The position numbers and the translations under genes were made by a program. This document shows, piece by piece, positions 41,703-52,390 of a stretch of 64,000 nucleotides of DNA; positions within the stretch are counted from its first letter, which is position 1; each line of letters opens with the position of its first letter. The notes under the pieces were generated by a model that made no database searches, had not been told where the DNA came from, and saw only the letters and a list, made by a program, of their open reading frames with translations. This stretch comes from Alcaligenaceae bacterium (lineage in GTDB: Bacteria; Pseudomonadota; Gammaproteobacteria; Burkholderiales; Burkholderiaceae_B), in the NCBI GenBank assembly GCA_013416435.1, contig JACCEN010000005.1, positions 124,001 to 188,000 of the forward strand. The letters run 5' to 3'.

Positions 41703-42560
41703 TCATAGCGTCGCGATATTGAAGGTATCGCATTGCGCCGGGTCGCCTTCCTGGAAGCCGCGCTTGAACCACCGTACCCGCTGTGCGGAGCTGCCGTGGG
41801 TGAACGAGTCGGGCACGATGTAGCCCTGGGATTGCTGCTGCAGCTTGTCGTCGCCGATGGCGCTGGCGGCATTCAGGGCTTCTTCGATATCCCCGGCTTC
41901 GAGCGTATTGCGCTGGGCATCGGAGTGATGGGCCCAGACGCCCGCCAGGCAGTCCGCCTGAAGCTCGACGCGGACCGAGATCTGGTTCGACGCTGCGGCG
42001 TCGCTGCGTCGGCGCAGTTGCTCCGCCTGGTCGGTGATGCCGCGCAGATGCTGGACGTGATGGGCTACTTCGTGGGCGATCACGTAAGCCTGCGCGAAGT
42101 CTCCGGGGGAATTCAGCTGTTGCGCCATTTGTCTGAAAAAGCTTAAATCCAGGTATACCTTGCTGTCGCCGGGGCAGTAGAAGGGACCCATGGCGGATTG
42201 CCCGGTACCGCAGGCGGTGGGGGTCGCGCCCGAAAACAGCACGAGCTTGGGCTGCTGGTAGCTTCCCCAGCCCTTTTGGGAAAAGATCGCGGTCCAGGCG
42301 TCTTCGGTGTCGGCCAGCACTTTGGATACGAAGCGTGTCTCGGGCGTGGCTTCGGGCGTGGCGCCCGTTCCGTAGCTGCTTTCCTGGCCGGGCGGCTCCA
42401 GGGCGTTTTGCAGGACGATGCTCGGATCCACCCCGAAATAGATCGCGACCAGCGCCAGCACGATGGTTCCCAAACCGATCTTGCCGCGCCCGCCTATCGG
42501 CAGCCGTGCGCCTCGGCGGTCTTCAATGTTTTTGCTTTCGCGCGAGTTGTCGAGGCGCAT
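41703..42560 (-). CDS. ypfJ: neutral zinc metallopeptidase, YpfJ family
   Basis: 285-aa membrane-anchored protein: cytoplasmic basic N-terminus, one helix at about residues 28-47, then a peptidase domain. The zinc site is HEVAHHVQHLRG (about residues 162-173) with a third ligand in ELQADCLAGVWAHH (Glu-x-x-x-Asp region). FCxPGDSKVYLDLSFF-type block appears as YCPGDSKVYLDLSFF. The family (KPN_00273/YpfJ) has no known substrate. Monocistronic; repeats flank both ends. Confidence 0.88.
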   Translation of the reverse strand: MRLDNSRESKNIEDRRGARLPIGGRGKIGLGTIVLALVAIYFGVDPSIVLQNALEPPGQESSYGTGATPEATPETRFVSKVLADTEDAWTAIFSQKGWGSYQQPKLVLFSGATPTACGTGQSAMGPFYCPGDSKVYLDLSFFRQMAQQLNSPGDFAQAYVIAHEVAHHVQHLRGITDQAEQLRRRSDAAASNQISVRVELQADCLAGVWAHHSDAQRNTLEAGDIEEALNAASAIGDDKLQQQSQGYIVPDSFTHGSSAQRVRWFKRGFQEGDPAQCDTFNIATL

Positions 42561-42606
42561 TGGGTGGTTCCTTTTTGCTGGGACGGCAGGGCCTATCTAA
42601 ACCCCA

Positions 42607-42635
42607 GGGGTCAGACCCGTACGGGGTTTGACCCC
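42607..42635. repeat. palindromic repeat unit, one base short
   Basis: GGGGTCAGACCC, short centre, then GGGGTTTGACCCC: the right arm carries TTT where others have TCT and the left arm lacks one C. Lies between the divergent peptidase and yciO-like genes. Confidence 0.85.
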
Positions 42636-42702
42636 GCAATTTTATTGCCTGCGCGGGCATTGGAACTTAAACTCACCCATCAAGAATGTTAGGATACGTT
42701 AA

Positions 42703-43329
42703 ATGGCTCAGTTCTTCGTCGTTCACCCCGAGAATCCCCAGCCCCGGCTCATGAAGCAGGCGGGGCAGTTGCTCGCCGATGGCGGGCTGGTCGCGGTTCC
42801 CACCGACTCCAGTTATGCGGTGGTGGCGCGCCTAGATGACAAACCGGCCGCCGATGCCCTGCGCAGGCTGCGCGGCCTGGACGAACGCCATCACCTTACG
42901 CTGCTATGCCGCGATCTGGGGGAAATCGGTCATTTCGCCAAGGTCGACAACCGTCAGTATCGTTTTCTGAAATTGGCGACTCCAGGCCCCTGGACCTTCA
43001 TCCTCGAAGCCACGCGCGAAGTTCCGCGCCGGGTCTCGCATCCGTCGCGCAAGACCATAGGCATACGCGTACCGGACCATCCCGTCACCAGGGCACTCAT
43101 CGAGTCCGCCGGGTCCCCGCTCATGTCCACGACGCTCATACCCGAGGGCGAAGAATATCCCCTGAACGAGGCGCAGGACATTTTCGACAGGTACGCCAAC
43201 CAGCTCGCAGCCGTGATAGACGGCGGGGCATGCCCTCTCGAACCCACCACGGTCATCGACCTCACCGGCTCGACTCCCGAGGTGATTCGCCGTGGCCAGG
43301 GCAACCTGGCCGCGCTGGGCCTGGATTGA
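42703..43329 (+). CDS. YciO/Sua5/TsaC family protein (threonylcarbamoyl-AMP synthase-like)
   Basis: 208-aa protein of the Sua5/YciO/YrdC fold. KQAGQLLADGGLVAVPTDSSYAVV is the nucleotide-binding start; KRxxxxHHLTLLCRD-type block appears as DERHHLTLLCRD; TPGPWTFILEATREVPRR and KTIGIRVPDHPVTRAL are the other family boxes. The KTIG(I/L)R and PGP(Y/W)TFIL wording is that of the YciO branch rather than TsaC, so participation in tRNA t6A synthesis is not certain. Ends 23 bases before the M50 protease gene. Confidence 0.85.
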   Translation: MAQFFVVHPENPQPRLMKQAGQLLADGGLVAVPTDSSYAVVARLDDKPAADALRRLRGLDERHHLTLLCRDLGEIGHFAKVDNRQYRFLKLATPGPWTFILEATREVPRRVSHPSRKTIGIRVPDHPVTRALIESAGSPLMSTTLIPEGEEYPLNEAQDIFDRYANQLAAVIDGGACPLEPTTVIDLTGSTPEVIRRGQGNLAALGLD

Positions 43330-43352
43330 TACCGGCGCCACTGCGGAATTTC

Positions 43353-44003
43353 ATGGAATCATTGATACAAACGATAACGGTTTATGCGCTGCCGGTGCTG
43401 TTCGGCATTACCTTGCATGAAGCCGCGCACGGCTATGTCGCGCGCATGTTCGGCGATCCCACGGCCTGGCAGGCTGGGCGCGTCAGCCTCAACCCCATAC
43501 GCCATATCGATCCGATCGGCACCATCGTCGTTCCGCTGGTGCTGTTGTTCAGCACCAAGCTGCTGGGTGGCGGCGGTTTGCTGTTCGGCTGGGCCAAGCC
43601 TGTTCCAGTCGATTGGGGCAGGCTGCGCAAGCCCAAGCGCGACATGCTCTGGGTGGCGCTGGCCGGGCCGGCGTCCAACCTGGTCATGGGCATCATTTGG
43701 GCGGTGGCCTTGCGCCTGCTGGCTGAAACAGGGGCCGGCCATGGCGACTTCTGGGTGCAGATGGCCATTGCAGGCATACAGGTCAACCTGATCCTGATGG
43801 CGTTGAACCTGGTGCCTCTGCCACCACTGGACGGGGGGCGGATCGTATTCAGCCTGCTGCCCAGCAAGCTGGCCTGGCAGTATTCCCGAATCGAGCCCTA
43901 CGGCTTGCTGATCGTGATCGTCCTGATGCTGACGGGGATCTTATGGATACTGCTGGAACCCATGTTGGCTTTCGGCCAATTGATTATCGGCTGGTTCTTA
44001 TGA
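43353..44003 (+). CDS. site-2 protease family (M50) membrane metallopeptidase
   Basis: 216-aa intramembrane protease-type protein. First helix carries [19 protein letters not shown], the HExxH zinc site at about residues 23-27; a later helix has [15 protein letters not shown], with the third zinc ligand Asp in the LDGG box. Between them are [32 protein letters not shown], typical of this minimal (no PDZ) group. Start at 43353 gives the family length; the frame upstream overlaps yciO and is ignored. Substrate unknown. Same strand as dapA. Confidence 0.87.
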   Translation: MESLIQTITVYALPVLFGITLHEAAHGYVARMFGDPTAWQAGRVSLNPIRHIDPIGTIVVPLVLLFSTKLLGGGGLLFGWAKPVPVDWGRLRKPKRDMLWVALAGPASNLVMGIIWAVALRLLAETGAGHGDFWVQMAIAGIQVNLILMALNLVPLPPLDGGRIVFSLLPSKLAWQYSRIEPYGLLIVIVLMLTGILWILLEPMLAFGQLIIGWFL

Positions 44004-44091
44004 GTTTGGACGCGAATCCGTTAAACTTCTGAGTTGGTTCCAGTTAAGGCAAGTTATTTGTTACGGCGCGTTCGAGGAGATCATTCCTATT

Positions 44092-44997
44092 ATGGCAACA
44101 AACACGGATTCTGACATTCCTGTTTTTCAGGGAAGCATGGTGGCGCTGATCACGCCGATGCATCCTGACGGCAGTCTGGATTATGACTCCTATCGAAAAC
44201 TGATTGACTGGCATGTCAGCGAAGGCACCGATGGGCTGGTGGTCGTTGGCACGTCGGGCGAATCGCCCACCGTCGACGTGGACGAGCACGCCGAGCTCAT
44301 CAAGGTGGCCGTCGAGCACGCGGCCGGTCGTATTCCCGTCATCGCAGGGGTCGGCGGCAACTCCACCAGCGAGGCCATCGATCTTTCGCGCCACGCGAAG
44401 GCGGTCGGCGCGCAAGCGGGCCTGTCGGTGGTTCCCTATTACAATAAACCCACGCAAGAAGGGCTTTACCAGCATTTCCGCACGATCGCCGAGGCGGTCG
44501 ACTTGCCTTCCATTCTGTATAACGTTCCCGGCCGCACCGTGGCGGACATGTCCAACGAAACCGTGCTGCGCCTGGCGCAGGTGCCGGGCATCATCGGCAT
44601 CAAGGACGCCACGGGCGATATCGCGCGCGGCGCCTTGCTGGTGCGCGACGCGCCCACCGGTTTCCAGATATTCAGCGGCGACGATCCAACAGCGGCTGCA
44701 CTCATGTTGCTGGGTGGCCGGGGCAATATTTCGGTCACGGCCAATGTGGCGCCAAAACTCATGCACGAGCTTTGCATGGCCGCCCTCGAAGGCAACGCAC
44801 AAGCCACGCGCCAGCTCAACGCGCGCCTGGCGACGCTGAACAAGGTGCTGTTCGTGGAAGCCAACCCGATTCCCGTCAAGTGGGCCGCCGCAGAAATGGG
44901 CCTGACCGAACTGGGTTATCGCCTACCCTTAACGCCTTTGCACGAGCAGTATCATGCATTGGTACGTAATTCGTTGAAAGACGCAGGCTTGATCTAA
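44092..44997 (+). CDS. dapA: 4-hydroxy-tetrahydrodipicolinate synthase
   Basis: First committed enzyme of lysine and meso-diaminopimelate synthesis: condenses pyruvate with aspartate semialdehyde. 301 aa. [17 protein letters not shown] carries the Thr pair of the active-site triad, [17 protein letters not shown] the catalytic Tyr region, and [11 protein letters not shown] the Schiff-base Lys. GAGTTGGxxx-type start segment is [10 protein letters not shown]. Stop is directly followed by bamC's start (dapA-bamC order as in E. coli). An ATG-first Shine-Dalgarno GGAG sits 14 bases upstream, slightly far. Confidence 0.95.
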   Translation: MATNTDSDIPVFQGSMVALITPMHPDGSLDYDSYRKLIDWHVSEGTDGLVVVGTSGESPTVDVDEHAELIKVAVEHAAGRIPVIAGVGGNSTSEAIDLSRHAKAVGAQAGLSVVPYYNKPTQEGLYQHFRTIAEAVDLPSILYNVPGRTVADMSNETVLRLAQVPGIIGIKDATGDIARGALLVRDAPTGFQIFSGDDPTAAALMLLGGRGNISVTANVAPKLMHELCMAALEGNAQATRQLNARLATLNKVLFVEANPIPVKWAAAEMGLTELGYRLPLTPLHEQYHALVRNSLKDAGLI

Positions 44998-46131
44998 ATG
45001 ATGACTACGCGTATGAACAAACGCTGTGCCGGCCTTACGGTTGGTCTCAGCATGCTTTTGCTATCTGGGTGCTCCGCCCTGAACCAGGCGCTTGGCACCG
45101 AAGAAGCGGTCAACTACAAGAGCACGGTGGCCGGCGATCCGCTCAGCATACCGCCCGATCTTACACAGGCCAATCGCGATGCGCGCTTCCGCGCACCGGA
45201 AGGCACCGCGACCTACAGCCAGTATGCGCAAAGCCAGCAGGCGCAACTGAATGCGGCCGATCGCAGCAGTGTGCTTCCTCAAACCCAGGGCATCTCGGTC
45301 ATGCGCGATGGCGATATCCGCTGGCTGGTCGTCGACAAGCCGGCCGAAGAAGTCTATCCGCGCATCGTCGATTTCTGGAACGAGCAGGGCTTTACCCTCA
45401 AGTCGCAGGATCCCCGCGCCGGACTCATGGAAACCGACTGGGCGGAGAACCGCTCCAAGATCCCGGAAGGCTGGATACGCAGCGCTCTGGGCGCCATCCT
45501 GGATACCGTGTTCGACAGCGGCGAGCGCGAACGCTTCCGCACGCGTATCGAGCGCGTGAACGGCAAGACCGAGGTCTATGTGAGCCACCAGCAAATGGTG
45601 GAAACGGCCACGGAAGACGGCGCCAATTTAAAATGGGTGTATGGCAAGGAAGATCCGGGCCTGAATGCCGCCATGCTCGCGCGCATGGTCGTGTTCCTGG
45701 GAACCGATGTCCAGCGCGCCCAGGAAATGGTCGCGCAGGCCGAGCGTTCGGCTGATCAGGTGCAGGTCTCGCAGGCCGACGACGGCCAGGCGGCGATCAC
45801 CCTGAACGAATCCTTTGACCGGGCCTGGCGCCGCGTCGGGGTGGCGATCGATTCCGCCGGCTTTGCGGTCGAAGATCGCGACCGCTCTTCGGGCGACTAC
45901 TTCATCCGTTATCTGGACAGCGACAGCGGCGAAAAAATCGAGCAGCCGAATTTCCTTAGCAGGATGTTCGGCGGCAAGAACACGGCGGCTGCGGCACCAC
46001 TGCGCATCCACGTCGCCCAGCAGGGTTCATCGTCGGTGGTCACCGTGCTCGACGAGAATGGCCAGGTGCAGAACACCGGCACCGCAAAACGCATCATCAC
46101 GGTACTGCTGACTCATATGTCGGGCAGCTAA
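44998..46131 (+). CDS. bamC: outer membrane protein assembly factor BamC (lipoprotein)
   Basis: 377-aa lipoprotein of the BAM complex, which inserts beta-barrels in the outer membrane. Signal and lipobox MLLLSGC put the lipidated Cys at about residue 25. After it comes the unstructured N-terminal region that contacts BamD (YKSTVAGDPLSIPPDLTQ), then two helix-grip domains, about residues 95-220 and 255-375, each opening with a strand such as RWLVVDKPAEEVYPRIVDFWNEQGF (quoted in part) and ITLNESFDRAWRRVGVAID. The initial MMTTRMN leaves a choice of start; the first ATG abuts the dapA stop. Confidence 0.92.
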   Translation: MMTTRMNKRCAGLTVGLSMLLLSGCSALNQALGTEEAVNYKSTVAGDPLSIPPDLTQANRDARFRAPEGTATYSQYAQSQQAQLNAADRSSVLPQTQGISVMRDGDIRWLVVDKPAEEVYPRIVDFWNEQGFTLKSQDPRAGLMETDWAENRSKIPEGWIRSALGAILDTVFDSGERERFRTRIERVNGKTEVYVSHQQMVETATEDGANLKWVYGKEDPGLNAAMLARMVVFLGTDVQRAQEMVAQAERSADQVQVSQADDGQAAITLNESFDRAWRRVGVAIDSAGFAVEDRDRSSGDYFIRYLDSDSGEKIEQPNFLSRMFGGKNTAAAAPLRIHVAQQGSSSVVTVLDENGQVQNTGTAKRIITVLLTHMSGS

Positions 46132-46145
46132 GGCCGCCGCCAGGG

Positions 46146-47558
46146 TCACGCGGCCCTGGCATCCCCGGCCGTGACGCTGGCGCCGAACCATTCCAGTTCC
46201 GGCGCCAGCGCACATACCTCTCCAATAAGCAACATGGACGGCGACTTGATGGCATGCCGGCGTGCGGCATCGGCCAGCTCGTCCAGCTTGCCGTGAAGCA
46301 CACGCTGGTTCGCACGGCTACCGTTTTCCACGATGGCAAACGGCGTGTCCTTTGAGCGCCCATGCGCGATCAGCTGCGAGCTCAGCGTTTCAAGTTGGCC
46401 GACGCCCATATAGAACGCCAGCGTCTGCTTTTCCCGGGCGAGGGCGGGCCAATCGTCCACCATGGCGTCTTCCCGGCAGTGTGCGGTAATCAGACGTACG
46501 GACTGAGCATGTTCCCGATGCGTCAGCGGTATCCCGGCATAGGCGGCACAGGCCAGCGCAGCGGTGATGCCGGGCACGACCTCGTAAGGTATGCCTTGCT
46601 TCTTCAGGAACTCCAGTTCTTCGCCCCCCCGGCCGAAAACGAACGCATCTCCCCCCTTCAACCGGACCACGCGCCGGCCCGCATTGGCATGGTGCCGCAT
46701 GAGCTCATGAATGCGGTTCTGCGTGGCGTCGTGGTTTTCGCCAGGAAGCTTTCCCACTGGAATCCGCTCTGCGTCGCGGCGCGCCAGTTCCAGCACTTCC
46801 GCGCTGACGAGCCTGTCGTGCAGGATGATGTCGGCTTCATTCAGCGCCCGCAAGGCATTCAGCGTCAGGAGCCCGGGATCTCCGGGCCCGGCGCCGACCA
46901 GCACGACACTACCCTGTGCAGGCGTTTCGGGTGTCTGTAGCGCGCTTTCCAGCAGGGCGCGCGCGGTCTCGGGCTGGCGGGCGCGCAACGCCGCAGCGAC
47001 CGGGCCGTCGAGCAACCAGTCATAGAATTCACGCCGGCGGCGCAAATCGGGCCGGGCCTGGCGTATTGCGGGCCGATAGCGCGCGGCCAGATCCGCCAGT
47101 GTTCCGAGCGTATGGTCGAACAGGCTTTCGATTCTTTCGCGCAACCGTCGCGCCAGGACAGGCGCGCTGCCCGCGGACGATATCGCGATGGTCAGCGGCG
47201 ACCGGTCGACGATGGACGGCACCTGGAAGGAAGAGAGCTCGGGATCATCGACGACATTGATCAGCAGTTTGCGCTCGTTGGCGTGGCCGGCGACAAGCCT
47301 GTTCAGGGCCCGATCGTCAGTCGCGGCAACGACGAGCCAGGCCCCCTCCAGCCACCCGGGCTCGAAGGAGTCCAGGCGCAGCGTTATCCCGCCCTCCCGG
47401 CTCAGCTGAATCAGGCCTGGAGTCGCCTCGGGGGCACCCGCCACGACCTGGGCGCCGGCGGACAACAGGCTGCGTATCTTGCGTTCCGCGACGGCGCCGG
47501 CGCCGACCACCACAACGCGCCGGCCTTGCAGGTCGGCGAAGATGGGAAATAGTTTCAT
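46146..47558 (-). CDS. cysG: siroheme synthase CysG (multifunctional)
   Basis: 470-aa fusion: N-terminal NAD-dependent dehydrogenase/ferrochelatase ([19 protein letters not shown], Rossmann loop at about residues 15-33; [18 protein letters not shown] near 130) and C-terminal uroporphyrinogen-III methyltransferase ([32 protein letters not shown] near 220; [35 protein letters not shown], quoted in parts). It makes siroheme, the cofactor needed by the sulfite reductase encoded just upstream. Third gene of a cysJ-cysI-cysG set on one strand. Confidence 0.95.
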   Translation of the reverse strand: MKLFPIFADLQGRRVVVVGAGAVAERKIRSLLSAGAQVVAGAPEATPGLIQLSREGGITLRLDSFEPGWLEGAWLVVAATDDRALNRLVAGHANERKLLINVVDDPELSSFQVPSIVDRSPLTIAISSAGSAPVLARRLRERIESLFDHTLGTLADLAARYRPAIRQARPDLRRRREFYDWLLDGPVAAALRARQPETARALLESALQTPETPAQGSVVLVGAGPGDPGLLTLNALRALNEADIILHDRLVSAEVLELARRDAERIPVGKLPGENHDATQNRIHELMRHHANAGRRVVRLKGGDAFVFGRGGEELEFLKKQGIPYEVVPGITAALACAAYAGIPLTHREHAQSVRLITAHCREDAMVDDWPALAREKQTLAFYMGVGQLETLSSQLIAHGRSKDTPFAIVENGSRANQRVLHGKLDELADAARRHAIKSPSMLLIGEVCALAPELEWFGASVTAGDARAA

Positions 47559-47581
47559 TGATGACGTAGCGTTGACGGGCT

Positions 47582-49282
47582 CTAGACGACGGGATCCAGG
47601 ACGATGGGAATCAGCTTTTGCGTGGGGGCGGGAATCGCCCCGGTACGCACGAGGAAATCGCCAAACTTCTCGTCGCCATCGTGCCCTTTCGCATAGGCGG
47701 CGAAGAGTTCGTCCAGGGCGCTGAGTATCTCGGGCTCGGGAATGTTCTCGCGATAGAGGGAGTTCAGACGCTCGCCGGTGAAGTTCGCGCCCAGCCGCAG
47801 ATCATAGCGGCCCAGCGCGCGGCCCACCAACGCGATTTCGCCCAGGTAGGGCCGCGAACAGCCGTTAGGGCATCCGGAGAGCCTGAGCAGAATGGGCGCA
47901 TCCAGCAGGCCGTGCTTGTCGAGCAGGGCTTCGAGCTTGGGCAGGAGCACTGGCACATAGCGCTCGCTTTCGGCCATGGCCAGCCCGCATGTCGGAAGGG
48001 CGACGCAGGCGATGCTGTAGCGTCGGATACCGCTATACCGCTTGTAGCCGTCCAGTCCGTATTGCGCCACGAGCGCATCGATGCGCGCGCGGTCCTTCTG
48101 CTTCACATTGGAGACGACCAGGTTCTGATTGCAGGTCATGCGGAACTCGCCCGTGAGGATCTTCGCGATCTCGCGCACGCCGGTCTGCAGCTGCCCGTCA
48201 TCCGTGTCCCAAAGGCGGCCCGAATCGATATACAAGCCCAGATGCCAGAGACCATCTTCGCCTTTGTTCCAGCCATAGCGATCGCCGTTCTGATCGAAGC
48301 GGTAGGGACGCGCGGCCTGGAGCGTAATGCCGGTCCTGGCTTCCAGCTGCTGCTTGAACCATTCCAGGCCGTTGTGATCGATGGTGTACTTGAGGCGGGC
48401 ATGCTTGCGCTCGCTACGGTTGCCGTGATCCCGCTGCAGCGTCACGACGCCCTCGGCGATGGCGATCAGCTGCTCGGGCGGAACGAATCCGATGACGCTG
48501 CCCAGGCGTGGATAGGTGCTGTCGTCGCCGTGCGATGCGCCCATGCCGCCGCCTATGGCCACGTTGAAGCCCTGCAGCAAGCCGTCTTCGATGATGGCGA
48601 TGAGGCCCAGGTCCTGTGCAAAGACGTCGCTGTCGTTCCACGGCGGGATCGCGATGCCCATCTTGAACTTGCGAGGTAGATACGTATCGCCGTAGATCGG
48701 CTCCTCTTCAGGTTCGTCGGTAAGGCGCTCGCCGTCCAGCCAGATCTCATGGTAGGCCCGCGTGCGGGGAATGAAATGATCGGAAAGCTTGTTGGCCCAT
48801 TCCTGGACCAACTGATGCTGGCTCGACAAATGCGGATTGACCGAACTGACCACCTGCCGATTGACGTCTCCACAGGCGGCGATGGTGGTCGCCAGGGCTT
48901 GATGGATGGCCTGCATGGTGGGCTTGAGCTCACGTTTGATGACGCCATGCCATTGGAAGGTCTGGCGCGTGGTGATGCGCAAGCCGCGCGTGGAGTAGTT
49001 TCGGGCGATGTCGTCGAAGGCCAGCCATTGCGCGGGGGTGACCACGCCGCCTGGCAACCGGGCGCGTATCATGAAGGAGTAGGCCGGCTCCAGCTTCTGG
49101 CGACGACGCTCGTCGCGGATGTCGCGGTCGTCTTGCTGGTAGCTGCCGTGGAACTTCAGCAGTTTGTTGTCGTCGTCGCTGATGGCGCCGGTGATGGGAT
49201 CGGCAAGGCCCTCGGCGAGGGTGCCTCGCAGGTGGCGGCTGTTTGCCTTGATGACCTCGAGTTCAGAAAGTTGCGTGCTCAT
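47582..49282 (-). CDS. cysI: assimilatory sulfite reductase hemoprotein subunit CysI
   Basis: 566-aa siroheme/[4Fe-4S] subunit reducing sulfite to sulfide. Start [20 protein letters not shown] at 49282 follows AGGAA. Two ferredoxin-like repeats: [20 protein letters not shown] region and the later [30 protein letters not shown], which provide the four Cys ligands of the coupled Fe-S cluster and siroheme. Length is standard. The frame extends upstream to 49345 without a ribosome site and overlaps cysJ, so it is not used. Starts 11 bases after the cysJ stop; together they form the holoenzyme. Confidence 0.95.
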   Translation of the reverse strand: MSTQLSELEVIKANSRHLRGTLAEGLADPITGAISDDDNKLLKFHGSYQQDDRDIRDERRRQKLEPAYSFMIRARLPGGVVTPAQWLAFDDIARNYSTRGLRITTRQTFQWHGVIKRELKPTMQAIHQALATTIAACGDVNRQVVSSVNPHLSSQHQLVQEWANKLSDHFIPRTRAYHEIWLDGERLTDEPEEEPIYGDTYLPRKFKMGIAIPPWNDSDVFAQDLGLIAIIEDGLLQGFNVAIGGGMGASHGDDSTYPRLGSVIGFVPPEQLIAIAEGVVTLQRDHGNRSERKHARLKYTIDHNGLEWFKQQLEARTGITLQAARPYRFDQNGDRYGWNKGEDGLWHLGLYIDSGRLWDTDDGQLQTGVREIAKILTGEFRMTCNQNLVVSNVKQKDRARIDALVAQYGLDGYKRYSGIRRYSIACVALPTCGLAMAESERYVPVLLPKLEALLDKHGLLDAPILLRLSGCPNGCSRPYLGEIALVGRALGRYDLRLGANFTGERLNSLYRENIPEPEILSALDELFAAYAKGHDGDEKFGDFLVRTGAIPAPTQKLIPIVLDPVV

Positions 49283-49293
49283 GGAGTTCCTGT

Positions 49294-51087
49294 TCAATAT
49301 ACGTCTCGGGCGTAGCGTCCCTGGGCGGCGAGCGCATCCAGCCATGCTTTTGCCTGTGCTGCATCCATGCCGCCCTCTTGTTGTGCAATGTCGAGCAGTG
49401 CCTGCTGAACGTCGCGAGCCATGCGGGTGGCGTCACCGCACACATACACATGGGCGCCACCTTGTATCCAGGCGAAGAGTTCGGCGGAACGCGCTTTGAG
49501 CTTGTCTTGCACATAGATCTTCTCGGACTGGTCGCGCGAAAATGCGACGTCCAGGCGGTGCAATTCGCCGTTCTTGAGGGCTTGCTGCCATTCGGTCTGG
49601 TAGAGGAAGTCCGATGCAAAATGCGGATTGCCAAAAAACAGCCAATTGCGTCCTGTTGCCCCGGCGGCGCTGCGTTCCTGCACGAAGGCGCGGAAGGGGG
49701 CGATACCGGTGCCCGGCCCGATCATGATGATGTCGCGCGCGTCGTCCGAGGGGAGCCGGAACCGCGTGTTCTCTTCGACGAAGACCTCGACGCGGTCGCC
49801 TTCCTGTAAATTGCTCAAGTAGTTTGAGGCGGCACCCCAGCGCGAGTCGCCGTCGGCCTCGTACGCGACGTTGGCGAGGGTGAGGTGAACTTCCTCGCCG
49901 ACGACCGCCTGGCTGGACGCAATCGAGTACATTCGAGGGCTGATCGGGCGCAGCGCATTGACCAGTTCGCTTGCGCTCCATGGGGCCGGGTAGCTTGCCA
50001 GGATGTCGATCAACTGACGAGTCTCGAGCAATTGCTTGAGTGCGTCCTGGGCCTCTGGCTGCAGCAGCGCCTGGAGATCCGCGCTGCCGCTGCGTTCGGC
50101 ATGGGCGCTCAGGAAGGGGCGGGTCAGCACAGTGAGTTCTCGGTGCCGCGTCAGCCATTCGCGTAGCGGCCGGGTCACTTGCTTGATCTCCACCTGCGCA
50201 TCCGCGTCCAGGCCCAGTACGGAAATGACCCGGTCAACCAGTGCCGAGGCTTGTACCGGCCATACGCCCAGCGCATCGCCGGGCTTGTAGTGCAGGTGGC
50301 TGCCTTCCAGCGACAACTCAAGATGGCGGACATCCTTGTCGCTGTCGCGGCCCGTGATGGGCTGGTTCAGAATCAGTTCCGCCGCATAGGGATGCTCACG
50401 CGTAACCTTGCCCGACTTGGGATGCAAGGGGGTGACGCTGGCTCCCCCGGCGGCAGGCTTCTTCAATGCGTCCCTGGCTTGCTGGACCGCTTGCTCCTGC
50501 CAGGGGATGGCTACCGTCTCGATATCCAGATCGGCGGTGCCGGTGTCCTGCAGGCGGCGGGCACCGAGCTCGGCCAGGCGGCCATCGATGCTTTGCGCAA
50601 TGCCGCAGAACAGCGGATAGCTTGAATCACCCAGGCCCAGGACCGCATATTGAAGCTGCGGCAACTTCGGTGCGCGGCGGCTGTTCAGGAACTCGACGAA
50701 TGAAAGCGAGTCGTCCGGCGCTTCGCCTTCTCCCTGGGTGCTGATCACGATGTACAGCAGGTGCTCGTCCTTGAGCTCGCGTGTGGAGTAGCCGTCGGCG
50801 CGGACAATGCGGTAGTCCAGCCCGGATGCCGCCACTTGCTCGGCCAGTGATTCGGCGACGCGCTTGGCATTGCCGGTCTGGCTGCCGTACAGAATGGTCA
50901 GGCGCTTTGGGGTGCCTGTTTCGACGGCGGCGGGAACGGCGACCGGTGCGCTGCGCGGCAATTGCCTGCCTTGCGCAATGCCGGCAAAGTAGCCGGAGAG
51001 CCAGGTGAGGGCGTTCGGCTCTAGGCCGTCCGCCAGCTCGGTGATGAGGTTTTGCTTGGATTCGGGCAGGTAAGTGGGGGCCAGCAT
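49294..51087 (-). CDS. cysJ: assimilatory sulfite reductase flavoprotein subunit CysJ
   Basis: 597-aa NADPH:flavin subunit passing electrons to CysI. N-terminal flavodoxin domain ([18 protein letters not shown] near residue 64; [27 protein letters not shown]) binds FMN; the C-terminal ferredoxin-NADP reductase part has RMYSIASS (FAD), [16 protein letters not shown] (NADPH) and [18 protein letters not shown]. All domains of CysJ are present and length fits. First gene of the cys set; a candidate promoter lies between it and roxA. Confidence 0.95.
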   Translation of the reverse strand: MLAPTYLPESKQNLITELADGLEPNALTWLSGYFAGIAQGRQLPRSAPVAVPAAVETGTPKRLTILYGSQTGNAKRVAESLAEQVAASGLDYRIVRADGYSTRELKDEHLLYIVISTQGEGEAPDDSLSFVEFLNSRRAPKLPQLQYAVLGLGDSSYPLFCGIAQSIDGRLAELGARRLQDTGTADLDIETVAIPWQEQAVQQARDALKKPAAGGASVTPLHPKSGKVTREHPYAAELILNQPITGRDSDKDVRHLELSLEGSHLHYKPGDALGVWPVQASALVDRVISVLGLDADAQVEIKQVTRPLREWLTRHRELTVLTRPFLSAHAERSGSADLQALLQPEAQDALKQLLETRQLIDILASYPAPWSASELVNALRPISPRMYSIASSQAVVGEEVHLTLANVAYEADGDSRWGAASNYLSNLQEGDRVEVFVEENTRFRLPSDDARDIIMIGPGTGIAPFRAFVQERSAAGATGRNWLFFGNPHFASDFLYQTEWQQALKNGELHRLDVAFSRDQSEKIYVQDKLKARSAELFAWIQGGAHVYVCGDATRMARDVQQALLDIAQQEGGMDAAQAKAWLDALAAQGRYARDVY

Positions 51088-51155
51088 AGCGCGCTCACAG
51101 AATGATGTCAGCTTTTCATTCTAGGGACGCGACGGGCCTACGGGAACGATTCCTT

Positions 51156-51185
51156 GCTTATGACTATATAGCTTATTAGCTTATT
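51156..51185 (-). promoter_or_regulatory. A/T-rich repeat, candidate CysB-type control region
   Basis: On the minus strand three copies of ATAAGC occur within 30 bases, separated by CTA and a TATATAG core. It is the only A/T-rich patch in this neighbourhood and lies ~70 bp before the cysJ start. LysR-type CysB binds loose A/T-rich sites near cys promoters, so such a role is a fair guess only. Confidence 0.35.
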
Positions 51186-51202
51186 CCTTGTCGGCCAAAG
51201 GG

Positions 51203-52390
51203 TCAGGCGGAATAATGCAGCCAACCGTCTTCCAGGCCTTCCGTCATGAGGGCAAGCTCCACCTGGGTAAGCTCCGCTCCAAGGGCTGGGGAGCAGTCCA
51301 GCCTGCGCTCATCGGCAAGCCGACGCAGCAGAGGGCCGGCCGTGACCGGCGCCACCTCGCCATTGATGAACAGGCTGTCGTTCCAATACATCATTTTGGT
51401 GCAACGATCCAGCACAAGCTCGCCCGACGGCGGGAAGTCCTGCGCGAGGTCGAGATCGTCGCTGGACGGATCGAAGTCCGCGTTCTCGGGAAGGTCGGTC
51501 AGCCATTGCCCCAGAAAACGCGCGGCCAGGGCCTCGTCGAACTGCAACTTGCGAATGGCGGCCAGGGCCGCATCGACCAGGCCGCCCGGCAAGGCGGCCG
51601 GCGTTTCGGTTGCGGCGACGCCCGGGTCCTTGTAGGTGTCGGACAGGACCGGACCAGGTATGACGGGGGTCGCATAAAAGCCGCCGATGTCGCCCAAGTT
51701 GGCCATAATCTGATCGTTGGCGGCTTCCAGCATGCCGCAGGCGAGGGTGGCTTCCGTGGGTGCGCGAAAGCCGATGGAAATCGTCATGCAATCGCCTTCG
51801 GCAATGCCGTCGTGGGCCACATGCGGAGGCAGGTACAGCATGTCGCCCGGCTCCAGGACGTACTCGTCTTCGGGCTGGAAGTTCTGAAGAATCTTGAGCG
51901 GCATCCCCGGAATCAATGTCAGGTCTTTTTGCTGGCTGATGCGCCAGCGCCGCTTTCCATGCGCTTGCAGCAGGAAGACGTCGTAGCTGTCGAAGTGAGG
52001 GCCGACGCCGCCGCCATCACTTGCGATGCTGATCATGGCGTCATCCAGACGCGCGTCCGATATGAAGCGGAACTGACGCAGCAGCGCCGCCGTGGCATCA
52101 TCGTGCAAATCGACGCTCTGGGCCAGCGCCGTCCAATTGGCCTGTTTTTGAGGCGGAAGCTTCGAAAGAGGCCCTGTCTTCATGTTCCAGCCTTTTGCAT
52201 CGCGCCAGATCAGGCGCGATTCGACTTCCTCGCGCTTGACGAGCTGTCGTATGTCCGTAATGGACAGGGACGGCTTGAACCCTGGTATGGCCTGGCGTAT
52301 CAACAGAGGCTTGCGCTGCCAATGCCGGCGCATGAATTCCCTGGGACTCAAACCACCCAGCAGGGGCAGGGCTTGATCGATGTTCATCAT
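51203..52390 (-). CDS. roxA: 50S ribosomal protein L16 arginine hydroxylase-type JmjC oxygenase
   Basis: 395-aa 2-oxoglutarate/Fe(II) oxygenase of the YcfD/RoxA group (the E. coli enzyme hydroxylates an arginine of L16). The N-terminal block [20 protein letters not shown] is typical. Iron ligands: His132 and Asp134 in [20 protein letters not shown] (quoted: [10 protein letters not shown]) and His193 in PPHVAHDG. A helical C-terminal dimerisation region follows. Start overlaps the mutS stop by ATGA, so it is translated in series with mutS. Confidence 0.88.
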   Translation of the reverse strand: MMNIDQALPLLGGLSPREFMRRHWQRKPLLIRQAIPGFKPSLSITDIRQLVKREEVESRLIWRDAKGWNMKTGPLSKLPPQKQANWTALAQSVDLHDDATAALLRQFRFISDARLDDAMISIASDGGGVGPHFDSYDVFLLQAHGKRRWRISQQKDLTLIPGMPLKILQNFQPEDEYVLEPGDMLYLPPHVAHDGIAEGDCMTISIGFRAPTEATLACGMLEAANDQIMANLGDIGGFYATPVIPGPVLSDTYKDPGVAATETPAALPGGLVDAALAAIRKLQFDEALAARFLGQWLTDLPENADFDPSSDDLDLAQDFPPSGELVLDRCTKMMYWNDSLFINGEVAPVTAGPLLRRLADERRLDCSPALGAELTQVELALMTEGLEDGWLHYSA

